The notes under the pieces were generated by a model. It saw only the letters and a program-made list of their open reading frames with translations, was not told the origin of the DNA and did not search any database. Positions 34,656-40,423 of a stretch of 40,423 nt of DNA are shown piece by piece. The position numbers and the translations under genes are program-made. The stretch spans positions 1 to 40,423 of the forward strand of contig CACOFO010000008.1 of the NCBI GenBank assembly GCA_902626435.1, in the 5' to 3' direction. The stretch comes from an uncultured Prochlorococcus sp. (lineage in GTDB: Bacteria; Cyanobacteriota; Cyanobacteriia; PCC-6307; Cyanobiaceae). Numbering within the stretch: the first letter of the stretch is position 1; the number at the start of each line of letters is the position of its first letter.

Positions 34656-35888
34656 TTAATGATTAAACTTTGAGACTGCCATCCCAGCAATCCATCCACT
34701 TGTCCAACAATGTTGAAAATTAAATCCACCTGTGATCCCATCAACATCTAAAACTTCTCCAGAAAAAAATAATCCTGGACAAATTTTGCTCTCCATACTT
34801 TTAAAATTAACTTCATTAACATTTACTCCTCCTGAAGTAACAAATTCCTCTCCAAATGGTCCTTTGCCCGAAATTATATATTTGTCCCGCATTAAAATAT
34901 CTATCATGTTCTCTCTTTCATCCGCCAGTAAATCAGCCCACTTTTTCTCTTTATCAATGCCTATTTTATTTAACAAAAAAATCCATAATCTTTTTGTTAA
35001 TAATGGAACAGGTCTACTGTTAATTAGATTCACCTTGCCTTTATTTAATCTTAAATAGTTAACTTTTTCTTTTAGCTCCTCATAACTTAAGGCAGACCAT
35101 TTAATGATTAGATTAAATTTATATTTTTGGCTATAAAGTTCCCTTGCTGCAATTGATGAAAGTTTTAATACTGCTGGCCCACTAAAACCCCAATGAGTTA
35201 TTAGTAAATCACCTCTATTTTTAAAATGCTTATTGTTTAATTTAATTTCTATATCTATGCCCTTTATGGATACCCCACTACATTCATCCAAATTTGGCTC
35301 TTTTGTAGAAAAAGTAAAAAGCGATGGTACGGGTTTAACAATATTGTGTCCAAGATTTTGAGCTAATTTATATCCGCTTGGATTACCTCCAGTTGAAAGA
35401 ATAATATTTTTTGAAGTTACCTTTACTTTTTTAAGACTAAAAATATTGAATATATTATCTGGAGTTGTTGAAATTTCTTTTACAAAAAATTTTGTCAATA
35501 TCTCTACGTTTTTTGATAAAGCACTGTTTCTCAAACAATCAATAACATCTGAAGAAGAATTAGACACTGGGAATACTCTTAGATCTTCCTCAATTTTTAA
35601 TTTTAACCCTTTTTTCTCAAACCAATCATATACATCTCCAGCAGCAAAACGATTAAATGATTCCAAGAGTTTAATTCCACCTCTGGGGTAATTCTCAACA
35701 AGTTCATCCGGTATCCATGTCGCATTAGTGACGTTACATCTTCCCCCTCCACTAATCCTTATTTTCTCCATAAGTTTTGAAGTGCCTTCAAGAATTATTA
35801 TTCTTTTTACTCCATTTTCAGCAGCAGTTATTGCTGTCATAAAACCGGCTGCACCTCCTCCAACAACTGCTAAATCAAAAGTTTCCAA
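34656..35888 (-). CDS. HI0933/YhiN-type flavoprotein oxidoreductase
   Basis: A 410-residue FAD-binding protein. The N-terminal dinucleotide motif is VVGGGAAGFMTAITAA, followed by KIRISGGGRCNVTNA, which is the HI0933 signature. The C-terminal part has SGGVNVNEVNFKSMESK and a second FAD-contact region LFFSGEVLDVDGITGGFN. The family is widespread but its physiological substrate is unsettled. The frame starts with TTG at 35888, so the exact start is unsure. It is divergent from the small membrane protein at 36073. Confidence 0.92.
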   Translation of the reverse strand: METFDLAVVGGGAAGFMTAITAAENGVKRIIILEGTSKLMEKIRISGGGRCNVTNATWIPDELVENYPRGGIKLLESFNRFAAGDVYDWFEKKGLKLKIEEDLRVFPVSNSSSDVIDCLRNSALSKNVEILTKFFVKEISTTPDNIFNIFSLKKVKVTSKNIILSTGGNPSGYKLAQNLGHNIVKPVPSLFTFSTKEPNLDECSGVSIKGIDIEIKLNNKHFKNRGDLLITHWGFSGPAVLKLSSIAARELYSQKYKFNLIIKWSALSYEELKEKVNYLRLNKGKVNLINSRPVPLLTKRLWIFLLNKIGIDKEKKWADLLADERENMIDILMRDKYIISGKGPFGEEFVTSGGVNVNEVNFKSMESKICPGLFFSGEVLDVDGITGGFNFQHCWTSGWIAGMAVSKFNH

Positions 35889-36072
35889 AAACTTATTATT
35901 TAATATGCTTCAATCTGATAATAGCAAGGAGTTGCAATGAAAAATTACTCCAAAAACCATAAAAAATAAATAAAAAACTTAAAAACTACATAATAAATAG
36001 CTTCAATTCACTAATTTTTAAATTTCTAAAAAAATCAACGCAGTCGTTATTTTTATGCTTTAACTTAATTAA

Positions 36073-36309
36073 ATGAGTCTAATATTTTCTTACGTTAAAT
36101 ATTCTGAGGCCAGTTTTCCTATGACTGGTCAATATACTGCTCTTCTTTTAATAACTTCTGTTATTTGGGTTCTACTTTGGTTTGGATATAGACAAAATAA
36201 GATAAATGATGAGATCAAGAAAAAAGAAAAAGAAGAGAGAATTAATGCGAAAGTTAAAAGAAGAAAAAAGTTAGAGAGTTTGTATCCTACTAATAAAAAA
36301 ACTATTTAA
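36073..36309 (+). CDS. Small membrane protein with long charged helix and SLYP tail
   Basis: A 78-residue protein with one helix at about 20-39 (TALLLITSVIWVLLWFGYRQ) and a highly charged coiled-coil-like tail (KINDEIKKKEKEERINAKV) ending KKLESLYPTNKKTI. The last residues resemble the end of the protein at 25385. Topology suggests a helix anchored in the membrane with a basic cytosolic or stromal-type arm. Function unknown. Confidence 0.8.
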   Translation: MSLIFSYVKYSEASFPMTGQYTALLLITSVIWVLLWFGYRQNKINDEIKKKEKEERINAKVKRRKKLESLYPTNKKTI

Positions 36310-36331
36310 AATTAATTATTTCTAAGTAAAT

Positions 36332-36430
36332 ATGAAAAAAAACACTTTAAGATCATTAATTCAGTACTTACCGGGGATTTTGATTCTTATTTATGTATTC
36401 TTTTTAGCATTTACGCAATTTATAAAATAA
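36332..36430 (+). CDS. Tiny 32-residue membrane peptide
   Basis: A 32-residue ORF, MKKNTLRSLIQYLPG followed by a continuous hydrophobic helix ILILIYVFFLAFTQF and IK. The positive N-terminus and single helix match the pattern of small photosynthetic or stress membrane proteins, but no family is recognised. It lies 22 bases after the preceding gene and 15 bases before the EamA gene, compatible with co-transcription. Confidence 0.55.
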   Translation: MKKNTLRSLIQYLPGILILIYVFFLAFTQFIK

Positions 36431-36445
36431 AATTTATTTTTCGTT

Positions 36446-37318
36446 TTGATTGGAATCCTTTCTGCTTTTGGAGCTGCTACATCTTGGACTTATTCATGCT
36501 TCATTTGGCGCTCCCAAACTCAAAAATATAAATCAATAGATATTAATTTAATAAAAAATATAATAGCTTTTTTAATTTTTATACCAGCTTTTATTAATGT
36601 AAGTTCTACAACTGAATTAAAAAACATATTTATTTTACTAATTAGTGGAATAATCGGTATAGGTTTAGGAGATACTTTCTACCTAAAGTCATTACAAACA
36701 ATTGGTACAAGAAAAACATTATCTATAGAGACTCTTTCTCCTTTAATGGCTGCTTTTTCAGGCGAAATTTTTATTAATGAAAATTTAACAACTAAATCAT
36801 GGTTTGGAATAATCATAGTATCGATTTCGCTATTCATAATTCTCAAACAAGGCAACGATTTTAAAGAGAAAAACTTCCCTTTCTCAGAAAAAAATAATTT
36901 TAAAATTTTTGCTTTTCCTTTTTTATCAGTTTTATGTGCTGTTCTTGGAGGTCTTTTTTCAAGGATGGTTTTCCTTCAAAGCAATTTATCTCCTTTCCTT
37001 ACAACTGAGATAAGATTATTAGGTGCCATAATTTTTTTGATTAGTCTAAAAGGATTTAAGATTAATTTTTTCTTAAAAAGCATAGAAAAAAAACAACGAA
37101 AAAGATTTCTGATCTCAATAATTCTTGGAACAAATATAGGAATATTGCTACAACAAATTGTATTTAAAACTCTTCCAATAGGAGTAGGTTGGGCCTTATT
37201 AAGCACATCCCCAGTAATTTCCTTATTTTTTGCTAAGAATGAAGAAAGAGAAATTAGCAAACAAATAATATTTTTTACTTGTTTTTTATTTTTTGGCTTG
37301 ACATTAATAATTCTTTAA
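36446..37318 (+). CDS. EamA/DMT-family transporter
   Basis: A 290-residue protein with ten predicted helices in two homologous halves, the EamA (drug/metabolite transporter) arrangement. Visible parts include ILSAFGAATSWTYSCFIWR at the N-terminus, GLGDTFYLKSLQTIGTRK in the first repeat and the mirrored NIGILLQQIVFKTLPIGVG in the second. The substrate cannot be assigned. The frame begins with TTG at 36446, without a clear ribosome site. Confidence 0.9.
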   Translation: MIGILSAFGAATSWTYSCFIWRSQTQKYKSIDINLIKNIIAFLIFIPAFINVSSTTELKNIFILLISGIIGIGLGDTFYLKSLQTIGTRKTLSIETLSPLMAAFSGEIFINENLTTKSWFGIIIVSISLFIILKQGNDFKEKNFPFSEKNNFKIFAFPFLSVLCAVLGGLFSRMVFLQSNLSPFLTTEIRLLGAIIFLISLKGFKINFFLKSIEKKQRKRFLISIILGTNIGILLQQIVFKTLPIGVGWALLSTSPVISLFFAKNEEREISKQIIFFTCFLFFGLTLIIL

Positions 37319-37395
37319 TCTCTTAGTTAATGTAATAAATACTCATGTTAATAGAAATCAGATTAAATAAAATTATTCTATAAACACTCAGAATA

Positions 37396-37512
37396 ATGAA
37401 AATTTTAAAGAAAAAAAAACTTGGGACTATTGAGGTTTATATTATTTTTCTTAGCTGCATTTATGCAGGCGTTTTAGGTTATAAATCTCTATTAAATGTT
37501 TTATTTACTTGA
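37396..37512 (+). CDS. Tiny 38-residue membrane peptide
   Basis: A 38-residue ORF: a basic start MKILKKKKLGTIE, then a hydrophobic helix VYIIFLSCIYAGVLG and YKSLLNVLFT. Basic-in and hydrophobic-through arrangement suggests a real single-pass peptide. It converges on the small acidic-tail gene at 37515 with a 2-base gap. No function known. Confidence 0.5.
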   Translation: MKILKKKKLGTIEVYIIFLSCIYAGVLGYKSLLNVLFT

Positions 37513-37514
37513 AA

Positions 37515-37649
37515 TTAATTAATTCTTTCTAATGATTTAATCAACTTACCTCCATCTTGATCATCATCATCATTTGACGCAAAGAATAAAAAAAATATCC
37601 CTAGAGAAGCTATAGATAAAGAAATTGACAATACAGAAAGCTCATCCAT
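37515..37649 (-). CDS. Tiny membrane protein with acidic DDDDQDGG tail
   Basis: A 44-residue ORF starting at ATG 37649. The hydrophobic helix (LSISLSIASLGIFFLFFA) is followed by SNDDDDQDGGKLIKSLERIN. The tail motif DDDDQDGGKLI closely parallels DDDNNDDQDGGMLI in the protein at 38736, on the opposite strand. Sharing between two otherwise short ORFs strongly supports real coding. Function unknown; the acidic cluster could bind divalent metal or a basic partner. Confidence 0.7.
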   Translation of the reverse strand: MDELSVLSISLSIASLGIFFLFFASNDDDDQDGGKLIKSLERIN

Positions 37650-37769
37650 AAATTAAAAAATTTTTTATATGATAAAACAAAAATAATAAAAGACAGTAAA
37701 CAAATACACATTATCGAAAATAAAAATTTCTTTTATTTGTAATATAAAAAAATATATTCGAACTATTAC

Positions 37770-38045
37770 GTGAAAGTTCTAATCACTTCCCCTTGTAGTG
37801 CAAGCGTCATAATTCAGTATGGAATAAAAAGTTGGCCTATTTGGGAATGTGAGCCAAGCAAATTTCAATGGAATTACGACGAGAAGGAAATTTGCTTTAT
37901 TATTGAAGGCCAAGCGAAAATAAGTACACCAAACAGTGACATTTTAGTTATAAAAGCTGGAGATCTAGTTGAGTTTCCTGCTGGATTTTATTGCGAATGG
38001 GAAGTAACCAAAAGTATTAAAAAACATTATCGATTGGGCAGTTGA
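37770..38045 (+). CDS. DUF861-type cupin protein
   Basis: A 91-residue single-domain cupin. The pattern PIWECEPSKFQWNYDEKEICFIIEGQA, in overlapping pieces, followed by VIKAGDLVEFPAGFYCEWEV matches the cupin_3/DUF861 fold, related to ureidoglycolate hydrolase-like and (S)-ureidoglycine-type proteins. The usual metal-binding His residues are largely absent, so catalytic activity is uncertain. The start is GTG at 37770. Confidence 0.87.
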   Translation: MKVLITSPCSASVIIQYGIKSWPIWECEPSKFQWNYDEKEICFIIEGQAKISTPNSDILVIKAGDLVEFPAGFYCEWEVTKSIKKHYRLGS

Positions 38046-38136
38046 ATTTAAGACAAAAGATTTTGCTTTCTTTATTGTTAAGTCAATGCAGATAAAATAT
38101 AGTTAATACATAATTTTCAAAAGGGAAACTAATATT

Positions 38137-38307
38137 ATGCCTTTTACTGATCAAGAATATTTTGAGGTTATCGAAAAAAACGAAATAGTTAAAAAGGCTT
38201 ACGAAAATATTAAGCAAATTTGCTTTGATTTACAAAAACAAACAAAATGCCCTGAAGATGACCTAAAAGATTTTCTTGAGTTTATCGCTAGACAATTGAA
38301 TAAGTAA
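38137..38307 (+). CDS. Small soluble helical protein
   Basis: A 56-residue ORF with ATG at 38137 preceded by AAGGGAAA. The sequence MPFTDQEYFEVIEKNEIVKK, followed by two further amphipathic stretches with two cysteines (QICFDLQ, TKCPEDD), ends ARQLNK. Charged helical composition and a good frame suggest a genuine small gene. No family recognised. Confidence 0.6.
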   Translation: MPFTDQEYFEVIEKNEIVKKAYENIKQICFDLQKQTKCPEDDLKDFLEFIARQLNK

Positions 38308-38372
38308 TAGTTATCAAGCCTTTTAAAAATAATAGATTTAAAATCTCAATTTATTTCCCGACTGTAAAAATT

Positions 38373-38504
38373 TTAATCTAATTCCTTTTTTGGTTTTGTA
38401 TTTATACTGGAATTCCCCTTAGCAGCTGAAACGAAGAAGAAGAAGCCTACAATTCCTGATATGCCAAATATCGCAGCCAAAGGATCAAAAGTGAAAGAAA
38501 ACAT
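38373..38504 (-). CDS. Tiny single-helix membrane protein
   Basis: A 43-residue protein from the ATG at 38504: MFSFTFDPLAAIFGISGIVG followed by FFFFVSAAKGNSS and a basic tail NTKPKKELD. The frame is open for 17 more residues upstream, to an ATG at 38555, but that part is unlike a membrane N-terminus, so I prefer the shorter form. Glycine-spaced hydrophobic residues suggest a packing helix. Function unknown. Confidence 0.65.
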   Translation of the reverse strand: MFSFTFDPLAAIFGISGIVGFFFFVSAAKGNSSINTKPKKELD

Positions 38505-38735
38505 AGAATTTATAAAATCAAGATAAATAATAGTTTTTGAATCAAAATTGTACAATTATTGTTAAGTATAAAAAATTACAATTGAGAGATTCATTATGTC
38601 ATTATTAGTTTCTCATTAGGTTCTAGAAAATTATTATTCTAATTCATATTAAAATATAAAAATATCATTGAAAACCTAAGATTTATTCGTATAAAAGTAA
38701 AAGTTTATAAAGAATATTTATAGAAATATTGAATA

Positions 38736-38969
38736 ATGCTACTTGAAGTATCCACAATTATTGCTTCTTTAGATTATTATCGGGTTATGTCAGAATTTTC
38801 CTCAGTTTCTTCCTCAATAACTCCTTTCACGGCAATAATTTGGTGCCTTTACCCAATGGCTATACTTGTAATCATTGAATTACTTCTCGGAGGTGGATTT
38901 GATGATGATAATAATGACGATCAAGATGGGGGGATGCTTATACCTGCTTACTCGAGATCTAACAGTTGA
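38736..38969 (+). CDS. Small membrane protein with acidic DDQDGGMLIP tail
   Basis: A 77-residue protein with a hydrophobic helix at about 33-51 (FTAIIWCLYPMAILVIIELL), a triple-Gly turn and an acidic tail FDDDNNDDQDGGMLIPAYSR. A second in-frame ATG at 38787 (MSEFSSV) gives 60 residues and could be the true start. The tail motif is shared with the protein at 37515. No function assigned. Confidence 0.75.
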   Translation: MLLEVSTIIASLDYYRVMSEFSSVSSSITPFTAIIWCLYPMAILVIIELLLGGGFDDDNNDDQDGGMLIPAYSRSNS

Positions 38970-39015
38970 AACAATATTGAATTTAAATTACAAATATTGA
39001 AAGAAAATAAGTAAA

Positions 39016-39156
39016 TTGCCTAATAATATCGATACAACTTTTATTTCCTTAGTTACACTTACAATTCTTGTTATTTCTTCTCTCTCTTGGCTAGTTTTAA
39101 AAACCCTTAAAGAAGGCAGAAAAGCTTTATCAGAAATAAAAAACGATAGGACATGA
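39016..39156 (+). CDS. Tiny single-helix membrane protein
   Basis: A 46-residue frame that begins with TTG at 39016 (an in-frame stop lies just upstream, so no longer start is possible). It reads PNNIDTTFISLV, then a hydrophobic segment TLTILVISSLSWLVLK and a basic amphipathic tail TLKEGRKALSEIKNDRT. The helix-plus-tail pattern resembles its neighbours, but the non-ATG start lowers confidence. Confidence 0.5.
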   Translation: MPNNIDTTFISLVTLTILVISSLSWLVLKTLKEGRKALSEIKNDRT

Positions 39157-39347
39157 ATTCACAAAAAACATTTAAAATTCAAAATCTTTTCATTAGATTT
39201 AAAACTTTTACTGATTAAAGAAAAATATCCCGAATAAATAAATCTTTTCCTTATGCAAGTTTGGAAAATCATAAAAAACTTGAATAAATACTAGAATTTG
39301 TACGATTGCTAAATTAAACAATTACAAACCCATTGATATCCTTTTTT

Positions 39348-39497
39348 ATGAAAGGCCTTCTTTTAGTAATTGTAATTACTTTAATAAATGAACATGCATC
39401 TAAATTCTTTACTTTATATTTGTTCTATATCTTTATTCATTTATATAATGTCGCTATTTTGGAGAGACTTACCAAATCAAAAAAAATAAATAATTAA
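39348..39497 (+). CDS. Possible 49-residue membrane protein (frame A of an overlapping pair)
   Basis: A frame starting MKGLLLVIVITLINEHASKF with a second hydrophobic part FTLYLFYIFIHLYNVAIL and a basic tail ERLTKSKKINN. A different frame at 39388-39489 encodes another plausible small membrane peptide across the same bases. Neither has a clear ribosome site. Only one is likely to be real. Confidence 0.4.
   Translation: MKGLLLVIVITLINEHASKFFTLYLFYIFIHLYNVAILERLTKSKKINN
39388..39489 (+). CDS. Possible 33-residue membrane peptide (frame B of an overlapping pair)
   Basis: A frame reading MNMHLNSLLYICSISLFIYI, then MSLFWRDLPNQKK. It has one helix and a compact polar C-terminus with the WRDLP motif, which looks more like a conserved terminus than frame A does. 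A second Met at residue 3 could also serve as start. It overlaps the frame at 39348 in a different register. Confidence 0.45.
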   Translation: MNMHLNSLLYICSISLFIYIMSLFWRDLPNQKK

Positions 39498-39566
39498 TAT
39501 TAATTTTGTTGCTTATCAAAATAAATTGAGTTAATAATTTAATATTGGACTTAATTTTTTATATAA

Positions 39567-39731
39567 ATGCTAAAAGAATCTTCAAATAACAATAATAAAG
39601 ATATATTCACAGAAACTTCAAATATTGCGAAAGAAAAAATGATTTGCAAAGACGGATTCTGTTCATTACCAAATCAAGATGAGATCCCAAGACAAGATTC
39701 AAATGATATGAATTTATTTGATCCTATTTAG
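39567..39731 (+). CDS. Small soluble protein with CKDGFC motif
   Basis: A 54-residue polar protein: an Asn-rich start MLKESSNNNNKDIFTE, a central KMICKDGFCSLPNQDEIP with two cysteines separated by four residues, and a C-terminal SNDMNLFDPI. It lacks a membrane segment, unlike its neighbours. The CX4C motif could form a disulphide or bind a metal. It precedes the DUF805 gene by 68 bases. No known function. Confidence 0.6.
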   Translation: MLKESSNNNNKDIFTETSNIAKEKMICKDGFCSLPNQDEIPRQDSNDMNLFDPI

Positions 39732-39799
39732 TAAATGCATAACATTTTGATAAATTCAAAATTAGATTGATAATATTAGCCTCTTTAAATTTTTAATCT

Positions 39800-40135
39800 A
39801 TGCTTAATGACTTTTTAAATGCATATAAAGAGTTTTGGATTAAAGCTACAGAATTCAAAGGATTCACATCTCGATCTGACTGGTGGTTGGTTCAATTAGC
39901 GAATCTTATAATTTCTTTCCTCACTGTCCCAATCTTTTTAAAAACATTTGGTTTCAATGCTTATGGAATAGTTTGTATCATTCCTCAAATAGCTATTGAC
40001 ATAAGAAGAATCAGAGATTTTGGAAAAGATTGGAAATGGATCTTTATTAATTTAATACCTATCTTCGGATGGATTTTGTGGTTCATCTGGTTAGGCTTTG
40101 GTATGACCGGTAAAGGGAAAAATAAACTTATATAG
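39800..40135 (+). CDS. DUF805-family membrane protein
   Basis: A 111-residue protein with the DUF805 pattern: an N-terminal FNAYKEFW-like segment (here FLNAYKEFWIKATEFKGFTS), SRSDWWLVQLANLII, and later RRIRDFGKDWKWIFINLIPIFG with a conserved aromatic run. About three membrane helices are predicted. The family is widespread, with no settled biochemical role. The convergent gene at the right edge ends 11 bases away. Confidence 0.9.
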   Translation: MLNDFLNAYKEFWIKATEFKGFTSRSDWWLVQLANLIISFLTVPIFLKTFGFNAYGIVCIIPQIAIDIRRIRDFGKDWKWIFINLIPIFGWILWFIWLGFGMTGKGKNKLI

Positions 40136-40146
40136 AAATTAACTCT

Positions 40147-40423
40147 TTATTTTTTTCTTTTTTTAAAATCTACAAATCTTATCTTCTTTCTTGACTCTAT
40201 TTGTTTTTCAAGAATTCTAAACACATGCATCTCGCATTCAGTTAATTTAAGGAACTGATCGAGTGTATCTTTATCTTCTTCATCAAAATTCTCGAAAACT
40301 TCTGAAATAGCAATACTATTTCTAGAAATAAAATCCTCTGCAACATCTAGTGGATTCTTGCCTGAGTCGAAATAATGAAACGCTTCATAAGAATTAAGTT
40401 CTCTCGTTAACCATTTAAACCAT
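40147..40423 (-). CDS. Partial small helical protein, paralogue of the gene at 29451
   Basis: The reading frame runs off the right edge, so the start is missing; 91 codons and a TAA (40147-40149) are visible. The protein begins WFKWLTREL in the window, continues with GKNPLDVAEDFISRN and FDEEDKDTLDQFLKLTECEM, and ends in a Lys/Arg-rich tail KKIRFVDFKKRKK. It aligns with the protein at 29451-29717 over most of its length. It is convergent with the DUF805 gene. Function unknown. Confidence 0.75.
   Translation of the reverse strand, partial: WFKWLTRELNSYEAFHYFDSGKNPLDVAEDFISRNSIAISEVFENFDEEDKDTLDQFLKLTECEMHVFRILEKQIESRKKIRFVDFKKRKK

Noticed and set aside
38556-38735. 180-base gap between small genes
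   Set aside because: Only very short AT-rich frames and no hairpin or clear promoter were found.
39157-39347. Short frames such as MQVWKIIKNLNKY in the 191-base gap
   Set aside because: Thirteen codons, no ribosome site and no resemblance to neighbouring small proteins; I see nothing supportable in this gap.

Overview
The window looks like a chromosome segment of a marine picocyanobacterium, most likely a high-light-adapted Prochlorococcus. The evidence is the very low GC content, densely packed short genes, a kaiBC clock locus with no kaiA, a cyanobacterial NblS/Hik33-type sensor kinase, a plant-type 2Fe-2S ferredoxin, a 'photosystem II S4 domain' protein, a lumen-type pentapeptide protein and many tiny single-helix membrane proteins. 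I cannot name the strain from sequence alone. No rRNA, CRISPR array, insertion sequence or prophage was seen.

Region 1 (1-9.5 kb) is core metabolism and envelope. A partial leucyl aminopeptidase converges on an exported MsrA. A minus-strand cluster then runs Omp85/BamA, lpxC, fabZ, lpxA, lpxB with zero or negative gaps, so outer-membrane protein insertion and lipid A synthesis are probably co-transcribed. purC and purD are divergent; purD is followed 4 bases later by the NblS-like kinase.

Region 2 (9.5-24.1 kb) holds kaiC and kaiB, rplU-rpmA, an orphan methyltransferase, truB, a SpoIID-like protein with an internal LysM, RNase Z, a lumenal pentapeptide protein, a cysteine-containing orphan, petF, prmA, serA, a two-helix membrane protein with an S4-domain protein, and a tRNA-Val(GAC). 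Two intrinsic-terminator-like hairpins here lie inside the 3' coding ends of convergent neighbours.

Region 3 (24.1-36 kb) is accessory and housekeeping. It includes an ICMT-like membrane protein, a PPOX-type flavoprotein, DoxX, a photolyase-like protein with apparently permuted domains, a minimal NAD-dependent-ligase-like protein transcribed divergently from it, an SDR, murD, a pirin, DUF1643 and DUF2214 proteins, a GAF protein with a four-cysteine tail, and an HI0933-type flavoprotein.

Region 4 (36-40.4 kb) is a string of very small genes around an EamA transporter, a cupin and a DUF805 protein. Most encode one predicted membrane helix with a charged tail. Two share an acidic DDQDGG motif, and one tail motif recurs in a small gene about 10 kb away. 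The partial gene at the right edge is a paralogue of the gene at 29.5 kb.

The best candidates for undescribed biology are the tiny-membrane-protein cluster, the stripped-down ligase-like protein with a possible structured leader, and the permuted photolyase-like protein facing it.
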